Positions 9,103 to 17,781 of a stretch of DNA of 64,000 nucleotides are shown piece by piece. The position numbers and the translations under genes are program-made. Under the pieces are notes generated by a model, which was not told the DNA's origin, searched no databases, and saw nothing but the letters and a program-made list of their open reading frames with translations. The stretch's first letter is position 1, and every line of letters begins with the position of its first letter. The DNA is taken from NCBI GenBank assembly GCA_965249895.1, contig CBDFNC010000001.1, positions 1,116,001 through 1,180,000 on the forward strand, written 5' to 3'. This stretch comes from CBDFNC01 sp965249895 (GTDB lineage: Bacteria > Pseudomonadota > Gammaproteobacteria > Enterobacterales > CBDFNC01).

Positions 9103-9130
9103 TTTTCAAACCACAGAGATAGGTTATACT
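9103..9130 (+). promoter_or_regulatory. Candidate promoter of ffh
   Basis: TTTTCA (9103-9108) and TATACT (9125-9130) with a 16-base spacer lie 35 bases before the ffh ATG. The rest of the 321-base gap between ypjD and ffh (8844-9164) holds a perfect palindrome ACCCCGCGGGGT at 9057-9068 and no gene I can support. The -10 box is strong and the -35 box fair (4/6). Confidence 0.5.
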
Positions 9131-9164
9131 TGCGGCCATTTCAGGATGTAAATCGAGTAACCCT

Positions 9165-10541
9165 ATGTTTGAGAATCTGACCGACAGGCTGTCGCAAACG
9201 TTAAAAAACGTGAGTGGGCGGGGCCGACTGACCGAAGAAAATATTAAAGACACCCTGCGCGAAGTCCGAATGGCGTTACTTGAGGCCGATGTTGCTCTAC
9301 CTGTGGTGCGCGATTTCGTCAAGCGGGTGAAAGATCGGGCTGTAGGTCAGGAAGTGGCCAAGAGCCTGAACCCGGGCCAGGCCTTTATTAAGATCGTTCA
9401 GGCCGAATTGGAAGCGGCCATGGGGGATGCCAATGAAGAGCTGAACCTGAGCGCACAACCACCTGCCGTATTAATGATGGCCGGTTTGCAAGGTGCAGGT
9501 AAAACCACCAGTGTGGCTAAACTTGCCAAGTTCTTGAAAGACAAGCACAATAAAAATGTCATGGTGGTGAGCGCCGACGTTTATCGTCCTGCCGCCATTA
9601 AACAGCTTGAAACCCTGGCCGAAGAAATTGGTGTCGAGTTCTTTCCGAGTAACATAGAGCAAAAACCGGTAGATATCGCCAATAACGCCATCGACCATGC
9701 CCGTAAGCAATTTGTGGATGTGGTAATTGTGGATACTGCGGGTCGTTTGCATGTCGATGAAGGCATGATGGACGAAATTAAGGCGCTGCATGCGGCAATT
9801 ACCCCTGTGGAAACCCTGTTTGTGGTGGATGCCATGACGGGCCAGGATGCGGCAAATACGGCTAAAGCCTTTAATGAAGCATTACCCCTTACCGGTGTTA
9901 TTCTGACCAAGGCCGATGGAGATGCCCGTGGTGGCGCTGCTTTATCTATTCGCCAGATAACCGGCAAACCCATTAAGTTTATCGGTATGGGCGAGAAAAC
10001 GGATGCGCTGGAGCCTTTCTACCCGGACCGTATCGCTTCGCGTATTTTGGGCATGGGGGATATGTTATCCCTGATTGAGCAGATCGAAAGCAAGGTTGAT
10101 AAGAGTAAAGCAGAGAAGCTGGCCAAGAAAGTACAAAAAGGTAAAGGTTTTGATCTAGAGGACTTCCGAGAGCAGTTGGTCCAGATGAAAAGCATGGGGG
10201 GCATGATGGGCATGATGGATAAGCTGCCCGGTATGAACCAGTTACCCGATAATGTAAAAGATCAGGTCAATGACAAACTAACAGTGCAAATGGAAGCCAT
10301 CATCAATTCCATGACGCCCGGAGAGAGAAAGCGTCCCGATATTATTAAGGGCTCACGCAAACGTCGCATCGCAGCAGGCTCCGGTACCCAAATCCAGGAC
10401 GTGAATAAGCTGCTGAAGCAGTTTACTCAGATGCAGAAAATGATGAAGAAGATGTCCGGTAAAGGCGGTATGCGCAAGATGATGGGCCGGATGCAAGGCA
10501 TGATGCCGCCGGGCATGATGGGTAAGGGCCCTAAGTTCTAA
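9165..10541 (+). CDS. ffh: Signal recognition particle protein Ffh
   Basis: A 458-residue SRP GTPase. The N domain occupies about 1-90. The G domain carries GLQGAGKTTS (G1), VDTAGR (G3) and TKADGDARGG (G4). The methionine-rich M domain occupies the last 150 residues, ending in the cluster MMKKM...MMGRMQGMMPPGMMG. With 4.5S RNA it binds signal sequences of inner-membrane proteins on the ribosome and delivers them to FtsY. Length and sequence are normal. It is followed by a strong terminator and then by the ribosomal rpsP operon. Confidence 0.98.
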   Translation: MFENLTDRLSQTLKNVSGRGRLTEENIKDTLREVRMALLEADVALPVVRDFVKRVKDRAVGQEVAKSLNPGQAFIKIVQAELEAAMGDANEELNLSAQPPAVLMMAGLQGAGKTTSVAKLAKFLKDKHNKNVMVVSADVYRPAAIKQLETLAEEIGVEFFPSNIEQKPVDIANNAIDHARKQFVDVVIVDTAGRLHVDEGMMDEIKALHAAITPVETLFVVDAMTGQDAANTAKAFNEALPLTGVILTKADGDARGGAALSIRQITGKPIKFIGMGEKTDALEPFYPDRIASRILGMGDMLSLIEQIESKVDKSKAEKLAKKVQKGKGFDLEDFREQLVQMKSMGGMMGMMDKLPGMNQLPDNVKDQVNDKLTVQMEAIINSMTPGERKRPDIIKGSRKRRIAAGSGTQIQDVNKLLKQFTQMQKMMKKMSGKGGMRKMMGRMQGMMPPGMMGKGPKF

Positions 10542-10571
10542 ACTGGTTAAGTAATCCTCTGGCAATACGAT

Positions 10572-10606
10572 AAACCCCGGTATTTACCGGGGTTTTACTT
10601 TTTTGC
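10572..10606 (+). terminator. Intrinsic terminator after ffh
   Basis: An 11-base stem (AAACCCCGGTA/TACCGGGGTTT, two-base loop, 10572-10595) followed by a T-rich stretch ending in TTTTTT, 31 bases after the ffh stop. Confidence 0.85.
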
Positions 10607-10740
10607 CTAAAAGAATCCAGCACAGCCCCTAGTTCAGGTTGCACTTACCCTAAATAAGAGTATAATTTTGCGGCTTTCTACAAGTGCCGGGTCCAAAATC
10701 ATATTTGGGCTCAATTTTACTTAACTTTAATGAGGACGAT

Positions 10741-10989
10741 ATGGTTACCATTCGTTTAGCTCGTGGTGGCGCTAAAAAACGCCCATTCTACCAGGTTGTG
10801 GTAGCAGACAGCCGTCAAGCTCGTGACGGCCGTTATTTAGAAAACGTGGGTTTCTTTAACCCAACAGCAACTGGCAACGCCGAAGCACTTCGTCTTGATC
10901 AAGCTCGTATCGATGCTTGGGTTGAGAAAGGCGCTCAGTTATCTGATCGCGTTGCTAAGTTGATCAAAGACAGCAAAAAAGCTGCATAA
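10741..10989 (+). CDS. rpsP: 30S ribosomal protein S16
   Basis: An 82-residue protein beginning MVTIRLARGGAKKRPFYQVV, the invariant S16 start. The ATG at 10741 has GAGGAC upstream and is preferred to an in-frame start at 10684. S16 is an early assembly protein of the 30S subunit. It opens the rpsP-rimM-trmD-rplS operon; gaps of 19-32 bases and no internal terminator argue for co-transcription. Confidence 0.98.
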   Translation: MVTIRLARGGAKKRPFYQVVVADSRQARDGRYLENVGFFNPTATGNAEALRLDQARIDAWVEKGAQLSDRVAKLIKDSKKAA

Positions 10990-11008
10990 GTAGTCTGAGG
11001 TTAGGAAG

Positions 11009-11539
11009 TTGAGCGAACCATCAAAGCATGTAGTAGTCGGAAAATTTGGCGCGGTATACGGCATCAAAGGCTGGCTGAAAGTTCACTCCTATACAGATGA
11101 AACCGAAAGTATTTTCGATTACCAACCCCTGCTTATTAAGCAAAAAGGGCGTTTGCAGGAAGTGCAAGTCACCGACTGGCGACGTCATAATAAAGGGCTG
11201 GTAGCAAAGCTGGAAGGCTTTGATTTAAGAGAAGACGCGCAAAGTCTGGTTGGGATAGAGATTCTCGTTAATGATGAATTGCTGCCCGAATTAGACAGTG
11301 ATGAATTTTACTGGCGCGACCTCATGGGGTGTAAGGTCACCACAAGCAAAGGTTACGACCTGGGCACTGTGGATGACATTATGGAAACCGGCTCTAACGA
11401 TGTGTTGGTTGTTAAATCCAAACCCAATGATGCTTTTGGAAAAAAAGAACGGTTGATCCCGTATCTTGAAGAACAGGTGATTGTCCATGTGGACATAACC
11501 AACAAATTAATTGAAGTAGACTGGGATCCAGGATTCTAG
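11009..11539 (+). CDS. rimM: 16S rRNA processing protein RimM
   Basis: A 176-residue protein with the RimM N-terminal domain (VVVGKFGAVYGIKGWLKVHSYT) and a C-terminal PRC barrel (EFYWRDLMGCKV, then PYLEEQVIVHVDI and VDWDPGF). It helps mature the 3' domain of 16S rRNA and binds S19. The start is TTG at 11009, with GAGG 8 bases upstream; no ATG is available near the conserved N-terminus. Second gene of the rpsP operon. Confidence 0.97.
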   Translation: MSEPSKHVVVGKFGAVYGIKGWLKVHSYTDETESIFDYQPLLIKQKGRLQEVQVTDWRRHNKGLVAKLEGFDLREDAQSLVGIEILVNDELLPELDSDEFYWRDLMGCKVTTSKGYDLGTVDDIMETGSNDVLVVKSKPNDAFGKKERLIPYLEEQVIVHVDITNKLIEVDWDPGF

Positions 11540-11560
11540 TTACCCCGGGGGAGTCGATTT

Positions 11561-12319
11561 ATGTGGATAGGGGTTGTTAGCCTCTTCCCGGATATGTTCC
11601 GGGCCATAACGGAGAACGGGGTAACAGGTAGGGCCGTAAAAAGTGGCCTGCTTGAGATGCATTGTTGGAATCCAAGGGATTTCACCCACGACAAACACAG
11701 GACTGTCGATGACAGACCCTATGGCGGGGGACCTGGGATGCTGATGATGGTACAGCCTTTGCGGGATGCCATTGCAGCAGCCAAGGATGCAGCAGAACAA
11801 GCGGGTAAAGAGGCGAAGGTAATTTATCTTTCACCTCAGGGGCGCAAGCTAGATCAGTCCGGGGTTAAAGGTCTGTCAACAAATGAAGCGATGATTTTGG
11901 TGGCGGGTCGGTACGAAGGGATTGATGAGCGAGTAATCGAAGCAGACATAGATGAAGAATGGTCTGTAGGAGATTATGTATTAAGTGGCGGCGAGTTGCC
12001 GGCCATGACGCTGATCGATGCTGTGGTGCGATTCGTACCCGGTGTACTTGGCAAAATGGCTTCGGCGGAGCAAGACTCATTTTCGGATGGTTTGCTGGAC
12101 TGCCCTCACTATACACGCCCGGAGAGATTGGACGATCGTGATGTGCCCTCGGTATTACTGAGTGGAAATCATGAAAAAATCCGCCAGTGGCGGCTTAAAC
12201 AATCTCTTGGCCGTACTTATGACAGACGAGTGGAACTATTCGATAACCTAGCTCTGACTGACGAGCAAGAAAACTTGCTAGCTGAGTATATCCGGGACTC
12301 CAAAGGTTCTCAGCAATAG
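11561..12319 (+). CDS. trmD: tRNA (guanine-37-N1)-methyltransferase
   Basis: A 252-residue SPOUT methyltransferase starting MWIGVVSLFPDMFRAITENGVTGRA. It contains DDRPYGGGPGMLMM, LVAGRYEGIDERVIEADIDEEWSVGDYVLSGGELPAM (the trefoil-knot SAM site) and DSFSDGLLDCPHYTRP (catalytic region). It methylates G37 of tRNAs with G at position 36 and prevents +1 frameshifting. Third gene of the operon, 21 bases after rimM. Confidence 0.98.
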   Translation: MWIGVVSLFPDMFRAITENGVTGRAVKSGLLEMHCWNPRDFTHDKHRTVDDRPYGGGPGMLMMVQPLRDAIAAAKDAAEQAGKEAKVIYLSPQGRKLDQSGVKGLSTNEAMILVAGRYEGIDERVIEADIDEEWSVGDYVLSGGELPAMTLIDAVVRFVPGVLGKMASAEQDSFSDGLLDCPHYTRPERLDDRDVPSVLLSGNHEKIRQWRLKQSLGRTYDRRVELFDNLALTDEQENLLAEYIRDSKGSQQ

Positions 12320-12351
12320 GTTTCAGTTTAACTAGGCAAAAGGTTTATAAA

Positions 12352-12699
12352 ATGAGCAATATTATTAAACAGCTCGAAGACGAGCAGTTAAAAAGCGATT
12401 TACCAGCGTACGCACCAGGTGACACTGTTGTCGTTCAGGTTAAAGTAAAAGAAGGTGAAAAAGAGCGTCTACAGGCCTATGAAGGTGTTGTAATCGCTAA
12501 GCGTAACCGTGGTCTGCACTCTTCCGTTACCGTTCGCAAAATGTCCAGCGGTGAAGGTGTTGAGCGTGTATTCCAGGTTCACAGCCCAATTGTAGAAAGC
12601 ATAACTGTTAAGCGTCGCGGTGCTGTACGTCGTGCCAAACTGTACTATCTACGTACACGTACTGGTAAGGCTGCTCGTATCAGAGAAAAGCTTAACTAA
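12352..12699 (+). CDS. rplS: 50S ribosomal protein L19
   Basis: A 115-residue protein with the L19 signatures GDTVVVQVKVKEGEKERLQAYEGV, GEGVERVFQVHSP and RRGAVRRAKLYYLR. It lies at the 30S-50S interface. Last gene of the operon, followed within 30 bases by a strong terminator. Confidence 0.98.
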   Translation: MSNIIKQLEDEQLKSDLPAYAPGDTVVVQVKVKEGEKERLQAYEGVVIAKRNRGLHSSVTVRKMSSGEGVERVFQVHSPIVESITVKRRGAVRRAKLYYLRTRTGKAARIREKLN

Positions 12700-12720
12700 T
12701 TCAGATTCTATCTGGATAAG

Positions 12721-12750
12721 AAAAAAGGCTCGCTTTGCGAGCCTTTTTTT
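12721..12750. terminator. Bidirectional intrinsic terminator
   Basis: Stem GGCTCGC/GCGAGCC (three-base loop, 12727-12743) with A6 before it and T7 after it. It ends the rplS operon on the + strand and can also stop the convergent CBM48 gene on the minus strand. Confidence 0.93.
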
Positions 12751-12778
12751 GCCTGTTGAATGGCAAATTGGTTTAAGA

Positions 12779-13102
12779 TCAGGCTTGTACGGAAAGTACT
12801 GAGTTTTCAGTGCCAAAGGCGTTTTCCCGATAGCTGTCAGCTTGCCAGTCATTGTCGAAAGTCTCACTGCCATCAGATTTAATGACACGATATTTATACT
12901 CAAACTCACCTTTGATATCCGTAGGGATATCGACGGTTGCCTTAAACTTTCCATTTTTAAATTTCTGTAGCTCAACGGGCTGCCAGTCATTAAATTCACC
13001 GAGCAGAAAAATCTGTTCGGCGTTACTGGCCGCTTCTTTGGCTACTTCAAACGTCACTTTCACTTTAGGTTTGGACTTTAAAAAGCGTTTTTTGGTTGGC
13101 AT
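12779..13102 (-). CDS. Isoamylase early-set / CBM48-like protein
   Basis: A 107-residue single-domain protein. VKVTFEVAK..AEQIFLLGEFNDWQPVELQKFKNGKFKATVDIP and FEYKYRV are the core of the glycogen-binding early-set (CBM48/AMPK-beta) fold, with the FNDW tryptophan that usually touches glucan. No enzyme domain is attached. Stand-alone members are common in marine gammaproteobacteria; their function is not established, and glucan binding is an inference. A strong AAGGAGG ribosome site precedes the ATG. It is convergent with rplS. Confidence 0.85.
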   Translation of the reverse strand: MPTKKRFLKSKPKVKVTFEVAKEAASNAEQIFLLGEFNDWQPVELQKFKNGKFKATVDIPTDIKGEFEYKYRVIKSDGSETFDNDWQADSYRENAFGTENSVLSVQA

Positions 13103-13189
13103 TTATACCTCCTTGGATATATGAACTCGCTAAATTTACTGTAAAAGCCTCTATTATTCTAGCTATTGTGAATGATATTAGTTAACTAA

Positions 13190-13861
13190 TTATGCCAGCA
13201 TAAAGTATCGCTGCAGTATTTGATGGGTAAAGTCGGTTTTCAGATAAAATCCTCTGGGGCGGGTTTGGATTTTATGGCCGTCTTTACCTATGGCTGTGGT
13301 TAGGGCTTTACCATTGGCGGCTTTTGGTCTGAGTTGTAAGAACTGTCCATCTCTTGCGGTAATTTGTTCAATTTCGCCCAGGGTGATTTTATCCATTAAC
13401 TCTTCCCAGTCCTGTCGCAGCAAGGCTTCTTCCTGTGCATCCGGTGTCCACAATAATGGTGAGCCTATCCGCCGTTGAGGCAGAGGTATATCCCGGCTAC
13501 CTTCAACAGGGATCCACAATACTTTTGATAATTTGTTTCTGACATTTGAGTTGAACCAGTTCAATCCCGCAACTTGCATTAGCGGTGCCACACAAACGAA
13601 AGTGGTTTCCAGTGGCTTTCCTTGCGGGTTGATAGGGATTGTTTTGAGCTCTATACCCAGGTGGGGAAAATCCTGTTCGGGTTTACTGCCTGCTTCGGCG
13701 CCCAAATGAGTTTCAATGAGTTGCCCAACCCAGCCTTTGTTCCGAGTAAGGTCTTTGGGCACTTTAATCCCGGCCAATGTTGCTAATTGTTCCAGATCCA
13801 ATCCGGCAATTTGGTTGGCTCTATCCATTAAGTCTTGTTCGCAAGTCGGCGGCGGGTACAT
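13190..13861 (-). CDS. mutH: DNA mismatch repair endonuclease MutH
   Basis: About 223 residues, close to the 229 of E. coli MutH. The catalytic D-x6-E-x-K is seen in DFPHLGIELK, with KPEQ before it; PRGFYLK and the long conserved blocks WIPVEGSRDIPL and GSPLLWTPD match throughout. MutH nicks the unmethylated strand at hemimethylated GATC after activation by MutS-MutL, so the organism should have Dam. ATG 13861 is used; TTG 13879 is an alternative and neither has a clear RBS. The order mutH-rppH-ptsP-lgt-thyA is the same as in E. coli. Confidence 0.96.
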   Translation of the reverse strand: MYPPPTCEQDLMDRANQIAGLDLEQLATLAGIKVPKDLTRNKGWVGQLIETHLGAEAGSKPEQDFPHLGIELKTIPINPQGKPLETTFVCVAPLMQVAGLNWFNSNVRNKLSKVLWIPVEGSRDIPLPQRRIGSPLLWTPDAQEEALLRQDWEELMDKITLGEIEQITARDGQFLQLRPKAANGKALTTAIGKDGHKIQTRPRGFYLKTDFTHQILQRYFMLA

Positions 13862-14078
13862 AAAATTGAAACCAGGCAAAAAGGGTATTTTATCATTGGA
13901 ATGAATCTAATGGGAGTGTGGTTGTTTTTTGACCAGTGCCGGGCGTTCCGCTTGGTAAAACGTAGCCACTTACTAATTTACTGAAATATAAGAGGAATAT
14001 ATGAAGAATTAAAGACTGAATTTTAAAAAAACTGACTTATTTAAAGTTACTCAATCTTGTACGCCGATCTTCACAATG

Positions 14079-14478
14079 TTATCCACAGAAATCTTGGATA
14101 AATAGGATCTTAGATTGAATTTAAACAAAATGTTGTTGAATTATACTTATGACAGGCAAAATTTGGCGCAACTGAAACAAAACCAATGTGATTCCTGTGG
14201 ATAAGTGTGTTGGGGTCGAACTTTGTACAGAGAGACTTATTCACAAATAAAATGAAGCTAAAGTAGCTGGATGGATATCCAGTTATTGGTGGTTGGTAAC
14301 TTAGTTTTCTTTTTAAGTGGCTGTAAATAGTGGAAAATAATTCGTTATTTTTTTTCTGTAGATTACTTTATAAATAATCCAGTAATAGTGAATTATCTTT
14401 AATACAAAATTATCCACAGAGATATGCACAAGCTGTGTGAGTAAGTCTCGAAGAGAGAGTTAGGTAGGATGTGAATAA
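14079..14478. promoter_or_regulatory. Cluster of five consensus DnaA boxes; probable DARS2-like locus
   Basis: The AT-rich gap between mutH and rppH (13862-14630, no gene seen) holds five 9-mers matching TTATNCACA: TTATCCACA at 14079 (+), 14196 (-) and 14410 (+), and TTATTCACA at 14237 (+) and 14470 (-). A one-mismatch ATATGCACA follows at 14422. In E. coli the mutH-rppH gap contains DARS2, which regenerates ATP-DnaA from ADP-DnaA. The matching location and box density support the same role here. Only two GATC sites are present, unlike oriC. I did not find clear IHF or Fis sites by eye. Confidence 0.75.
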
Positions 14479-14630
14479 CTTTGCAAACTTGGCTAAGTTA
14501 TTCATCAATTAAGTTAGATGAAGATGTCAAGTATGCGTTGGCTCAGGTTAATGAGCAGGGGATTTGCTGACATGGCGCTAATGTGAAAGAATCTCAATCT
14601 ATATGATTTAATGCCGAACAAGGTGTATAA

Positions 14631-15179
14631 GTGATTGATGCCGATGGTTATCGTCCGAATGTAGGCATCCTTATCTGCAATAAAATAGGGCAGGTATTGT
14701 GGGCCAGACGTTTTGGACAACATTCCTGGCAATTTCCTCAAGGAGGCGTTAACGAAGACGAATCTGCTGAGCAGGCTATGTATCGTGAGTTATATGAAGA
14801 GGTCGGCCTGGGTCCAAAAGATGTCAGGATCCTGGCCGTCAGTCGGAACTGGCTTAGATATAAATTGCCGAAACGCTTGGTCAGGTGGGAATCGACGCCG
14901 GTTTGTATAGGGCAAAAGCAAAAGTGGTTTTTGTTATCACTGGAAGCAAAAGAGTCCAAGATAGACCTGAAAGCTTGCGGGCATCCAGAGTTTGATGATT
15001 GGCGGTGGGTAAGCTATTGGTACCCGGTTCGCCAGGTTGTTTCCTTTAAGAAGGATGTCTACCGTAAGGTGATGAGAGAATTTGCCCCCGTTGCCTTGCC
15101 TTTTAATAATATGGAAGGGGAGCGGGATAAGAAACGAGATAAAAGAAAAAAAGGTGGTAAGCGAAGGTTTAGGCAATAA
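14631..15179 (+). CDS. rppH: RNA pyrophosphohydrolase RppH
   Basis: A 182-residue Nudix hydrolase. The GTG start at 14631 gives MIDADGYRPNVGILI, matching E. coli RppH from its first residue. The Nudix box runs from GGVNEDESAEQA to REL.EEVG, and LRYKLPKRLVRW and IGQKQKWFLL are conserved. It removes pyrophosphate from the 5' end of mRNA and so starts RNase E-dependent decay. The C-terminus is a lysine/arginine-rich tail (KKRDKRKKGGKRR), a likely RNA-binding or disordered extension. Confidence 0.97.
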   Translation: MIDADGYRPNVGILICNKIGQVLWARRFGQHSWQFPQGGVNEDESAEQAMYRELYEEVGLGPKDVRILAVSRNWLRYKLPKRLVRWESTPVCIGQKQKWFLLSLEAKESKIDLKACGHPEFDDWRWVSYWYPVRQVVSFKKDVYRKVMREFAPVALPFNNMEGERDKKRDKRKKGGKRRFRQ

Positions 15180-15343
15180 TACCAATTATGTTAAGAAAGT
15201 GAGCTTGTATTAGGCAGGAAAAATTGACGCTAGCAAGTTTCAAAACTCACCAGCTAGCTAGGGTTTTAACCAGCAAGACCGAGCACTTATTTGATGCAGC
15301 TGGTATTAGCTAAAACCACCGTTTTGGATAAGGAGAAGTCGCT

Positions 15344-17611
15344 GTGCTGACTCAGTTAAGGGAAATAGTTGAGCAGGTTACTGCGGCTTCGACCCTGGAA
15401 GAAGCGATGGCTATATTGGTAAGCCAAACCCGAGAGACAATGGGAACCGATTGCTGCTCGGTATACCTCACCGATGAGAGCCGCCAGGTTTTTACCTTAA
15501 CTGCCAGTGAAGGTTTAGCTGCAGAAGCCGTTGGCCACGCGGCCATAGCTTTTAATGAAGGCGTGGTAGGGTTAGTGGCGCAAAAGGAAGAGCCGCTTAA
15601 CCTGGCCGATGCCCATTCGCACCCCAGGTTCAAGTACCTGCCAGACAGCCAAGAGGAGGCTTTTCGAGCATTTCTGGGTGCACCAATTATTCACCAGCGC
15701 AACGTGTTGGGGGTGCTGGTTGTACAGCAAAAACAAAGGCGTCAGTTTGATAAAGGGGAAGAGTCTTTCCTGGTGACCCTGGCGGCACAATTAGCTACTG
15801 TTATCGCCCATTCCGAAACTAAGGGCCTGCTATCCACTCCCCGTAAAACGCGAACCATCAAATCACTGAAAGGTATTGCCGGTAGTCCTGGTGTTGCTAT
15901 TGCACAGGCTTATGTGGTGCTCCCCCAGACTGATCTGTCTCAAATCAAAATCACGACTTCCCAGGATATTGATTTCGATTTGGCCTTACTGGAAAAGGCG
16001 ATCATTAATTGCACCGATGAGATTAAGACGCTGGCTTTCCGCCTCAAGGAGCAGCTGCCCAAAGAAACGCTGGCGATTTTCGACATTTATACCCATATGC
16101 TGGCGAAGGCCAGCATGGGGGGGGAAATAGTTCAGCAAATTCGGCAGGGTTATGACGCCCCCTCCGCGGTGAAACTGACGGCGGAAAACTATATCAGTCA
16201 ATTCCAGGCTATGTCTGATCCCTATTTAAGAGAAAGGTCATCAGATGTTAAAGATGTTTCTCAGCGTTTGTTAACCCAGCTTTCTAAGACCACAAATAGC
16301 CTTGGTGTGCTGCCGGATCAGTTGATTATGGTGGCAGAGGAAGTGAGCGCCACTATGTTGGCGGAAATGCCCAGGGAAAAGTTAGTCGGCATTGTTTCGG
16401 TGAAGGGCTCAGCTAATTCACATGCTGCTATTTTGGCTCGGGCCATGGGGATCCCCGCCCTAATGGGCATGGAGTTACCCATAGAGAAGCTGGCCGACAA
16501 GCTACTGGTGATTGATGGCTACAGTGGAGAACTATATGTTTCACCAGAGCAGGCCATTCTCAATGAATACATAAGTTTACAGGCTCAGGAGTTGGAACTT
16601 GACTCCCTGATGAAAGGGAGTCTCGATGCGGAGGCTGTCACTCGAGATGGCGTAAAGGTTGAGATGTTACTTAATGCAGGTCTGAGTGCGGATACAGAAA
16701 TCGCGATAAATACCAGCGCAGATGGGGTGGGATTATATCGTACAGAAATCCCTTTTATGCTCACGGACAGCTTTCCGACGGAAGAGGAGCAGGAGCAAAG
16801 GTATCACGGCATTTTGGCCACCTACAAGGATAAACCCGTCACCATGCGTACACTGGATGTGGGTGGGGACAAGCAATTACCCTATTTCTCTATCGTGGAG
16901 GAGAATCCCTTCCTGGGGTGGCGAGGCATACGCTTAACTCTGGATCATCCGGAGATCTTTCTGGTGCAGATCAAGGCTATGTTAAGAGCCAGCATTGGCC
17001 TGGGTAACCTGCAGATCATGCTGCCTATGATTAGCGGGCTGGAAGAGGTGAATGAGTCCATTCGCCTTATCGATCAGGCCTGGTGTGAAATTAAGCTGGA
17101 GCACAAAAGCAACTCAGCTATCCTGGTTAAACCTAAGCTAGGTGTCATGATAGAAGTGCCTTCTTCGCTATTTATATTACCTGAGTTGGCGAAAAAGGTG
17201 GATTTTTGGTCCATAGGTAGCAACGATTTGACCCAATACCTATTGGCGGTGGACAGAAATAACGCCAGAGTGGCTGATATTTTCGATAGTTTTCACCCTG
17301 CGGTACTCAGGGCCCTGGCACAAATAGTAGGTGAAGCAAATAAGTACAAAATCCCCCTTAGCTTGTGCGGGGAATTGGCGGGGGATCCCTTAGGCGCCGT
17401 CGTCCTGCTTGGAATGGGGTATACCCGATTAAGTATGAATACCTACAATATCGCTAAGATAAAATACGTGATCCGTCATGTGGAAGTCAGCGAACTTAAG
17501 GTTCTGTTAAACCAAGCGTTACAATCCGGCTCGGGAGTCCATATTCGTTCTCTGTTTGCCGCCTATCTTGAGAAACAGGGGTTGGGCGGTTTGGTGCGTG
17601 CCGGCAAATAG
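15344..17611 (+). CDS. ptsP: Phosphoenolpyruvate-protein phosphotransferase PtsP (EI-Ntr)
   Basis: A 755-residue protein: an N-terminal GAF domain (about 15-160), then EI N-terminal and phosphohistidine domains with GSANSHAAILARAMGIPAL (active His about 360), and a PEP-binding TIM barrel (MRTLDVGGDKQLPY, MIEVPSSLF, SIGSNDLTQYLLAVDRNNARV, LCGELAGDP). It starts the nitrogen phosphotransfer chain EI-Ntr to NPr to EIIA-Ntr, using PEP; the GAF domain senses glutamine in E. coli. GTG start at 15344 with AGGAGA upstream gives MLTQLREIVEQV, as in E. coli. Confidence 0.97.
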   Translation: MLTQLREIVEQVTAASTLEEAMAILVSQTRETMGTDCCSVYLTDESRQVFTLTASEGLAAEAVGHAAIAFNEGVVGLVAQKEEPLNLADAHSHPRFKYLPDSQEEAFRAFLGAPIIHQRNVLGVLVVQQKQRRQFDKGEESFLVTLAAQLATVIAHSETKGLLSTPRKTRTIKSLKGIAGSPGVAIAQAYVVLPQTDLSQIKITTSQDIDFDLALLEKAIINCTDEIKTLAFRLKEQLPKETLAIFDIYTHMLAKASMGGEIVQQIRQGYDAPSAVKLTAENYISQFQAMSDPYLRERSSDVKDVSQRLLTQLSKTTNSLGVLPDQLIMVAEEVSATMLAEMPREKLVGIVSVKGSANSHAAILARAMGIPALMGMELPIEKLADKLLVIDGYSGELYVSPEQAILNEYISLQAQELELDSLMKGSLDAEAVTRDGVKVEMLLNAGLSADTEIAINTSADGVGLYRTEIPFMLTDSFPTEEEQEQRYHGILATYKDKPVTMRTLDVGGDKQLPYFSIVEENPFLGWRGIRLTLDHPEIFLVQIKAMLRASIGLGNLQIMLPMISGLEEVNESIRLIDQAWCEIKLEHKSNSAILVKPKLGVMIEVPSSLFILPELAKKVDFWSIGSNDLTQYLLAVDRNNARVADIFDSFHPAVLRALAQIVGEANKYKIPLSLCGELAGDPLGAVVLLGMGYTRLSMNTYNIAKIKYVIRHVEVSELKVLLNQALQSGSGVHIRSLFAAYLEKQGLGGLVRAGK

Positions 17612-17781
17612 CCTTTCATAAGATCTTGTTTGGGACACAGCAGAATACAGCTAACAGAGAGAGTTTAGCCCCGTCTCTTGCCGGAATTTACATTGTTTTT
17701 TCTCTAAATCGCGCCCGCTACTTGTTAGTCACTTGGATTGATAGCAAAATGCTTCTTTTTTGCCAGTGATGGACAGATAAG

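Noticed and set aside
13862..14630. Chromosomal replication origin oriC
   Set aside because: It has DnaA boxes and is AT-rich, but only two GATC sites, no dnaA, mnmG or mioC neighbours, and its position matches DARS2 instead.
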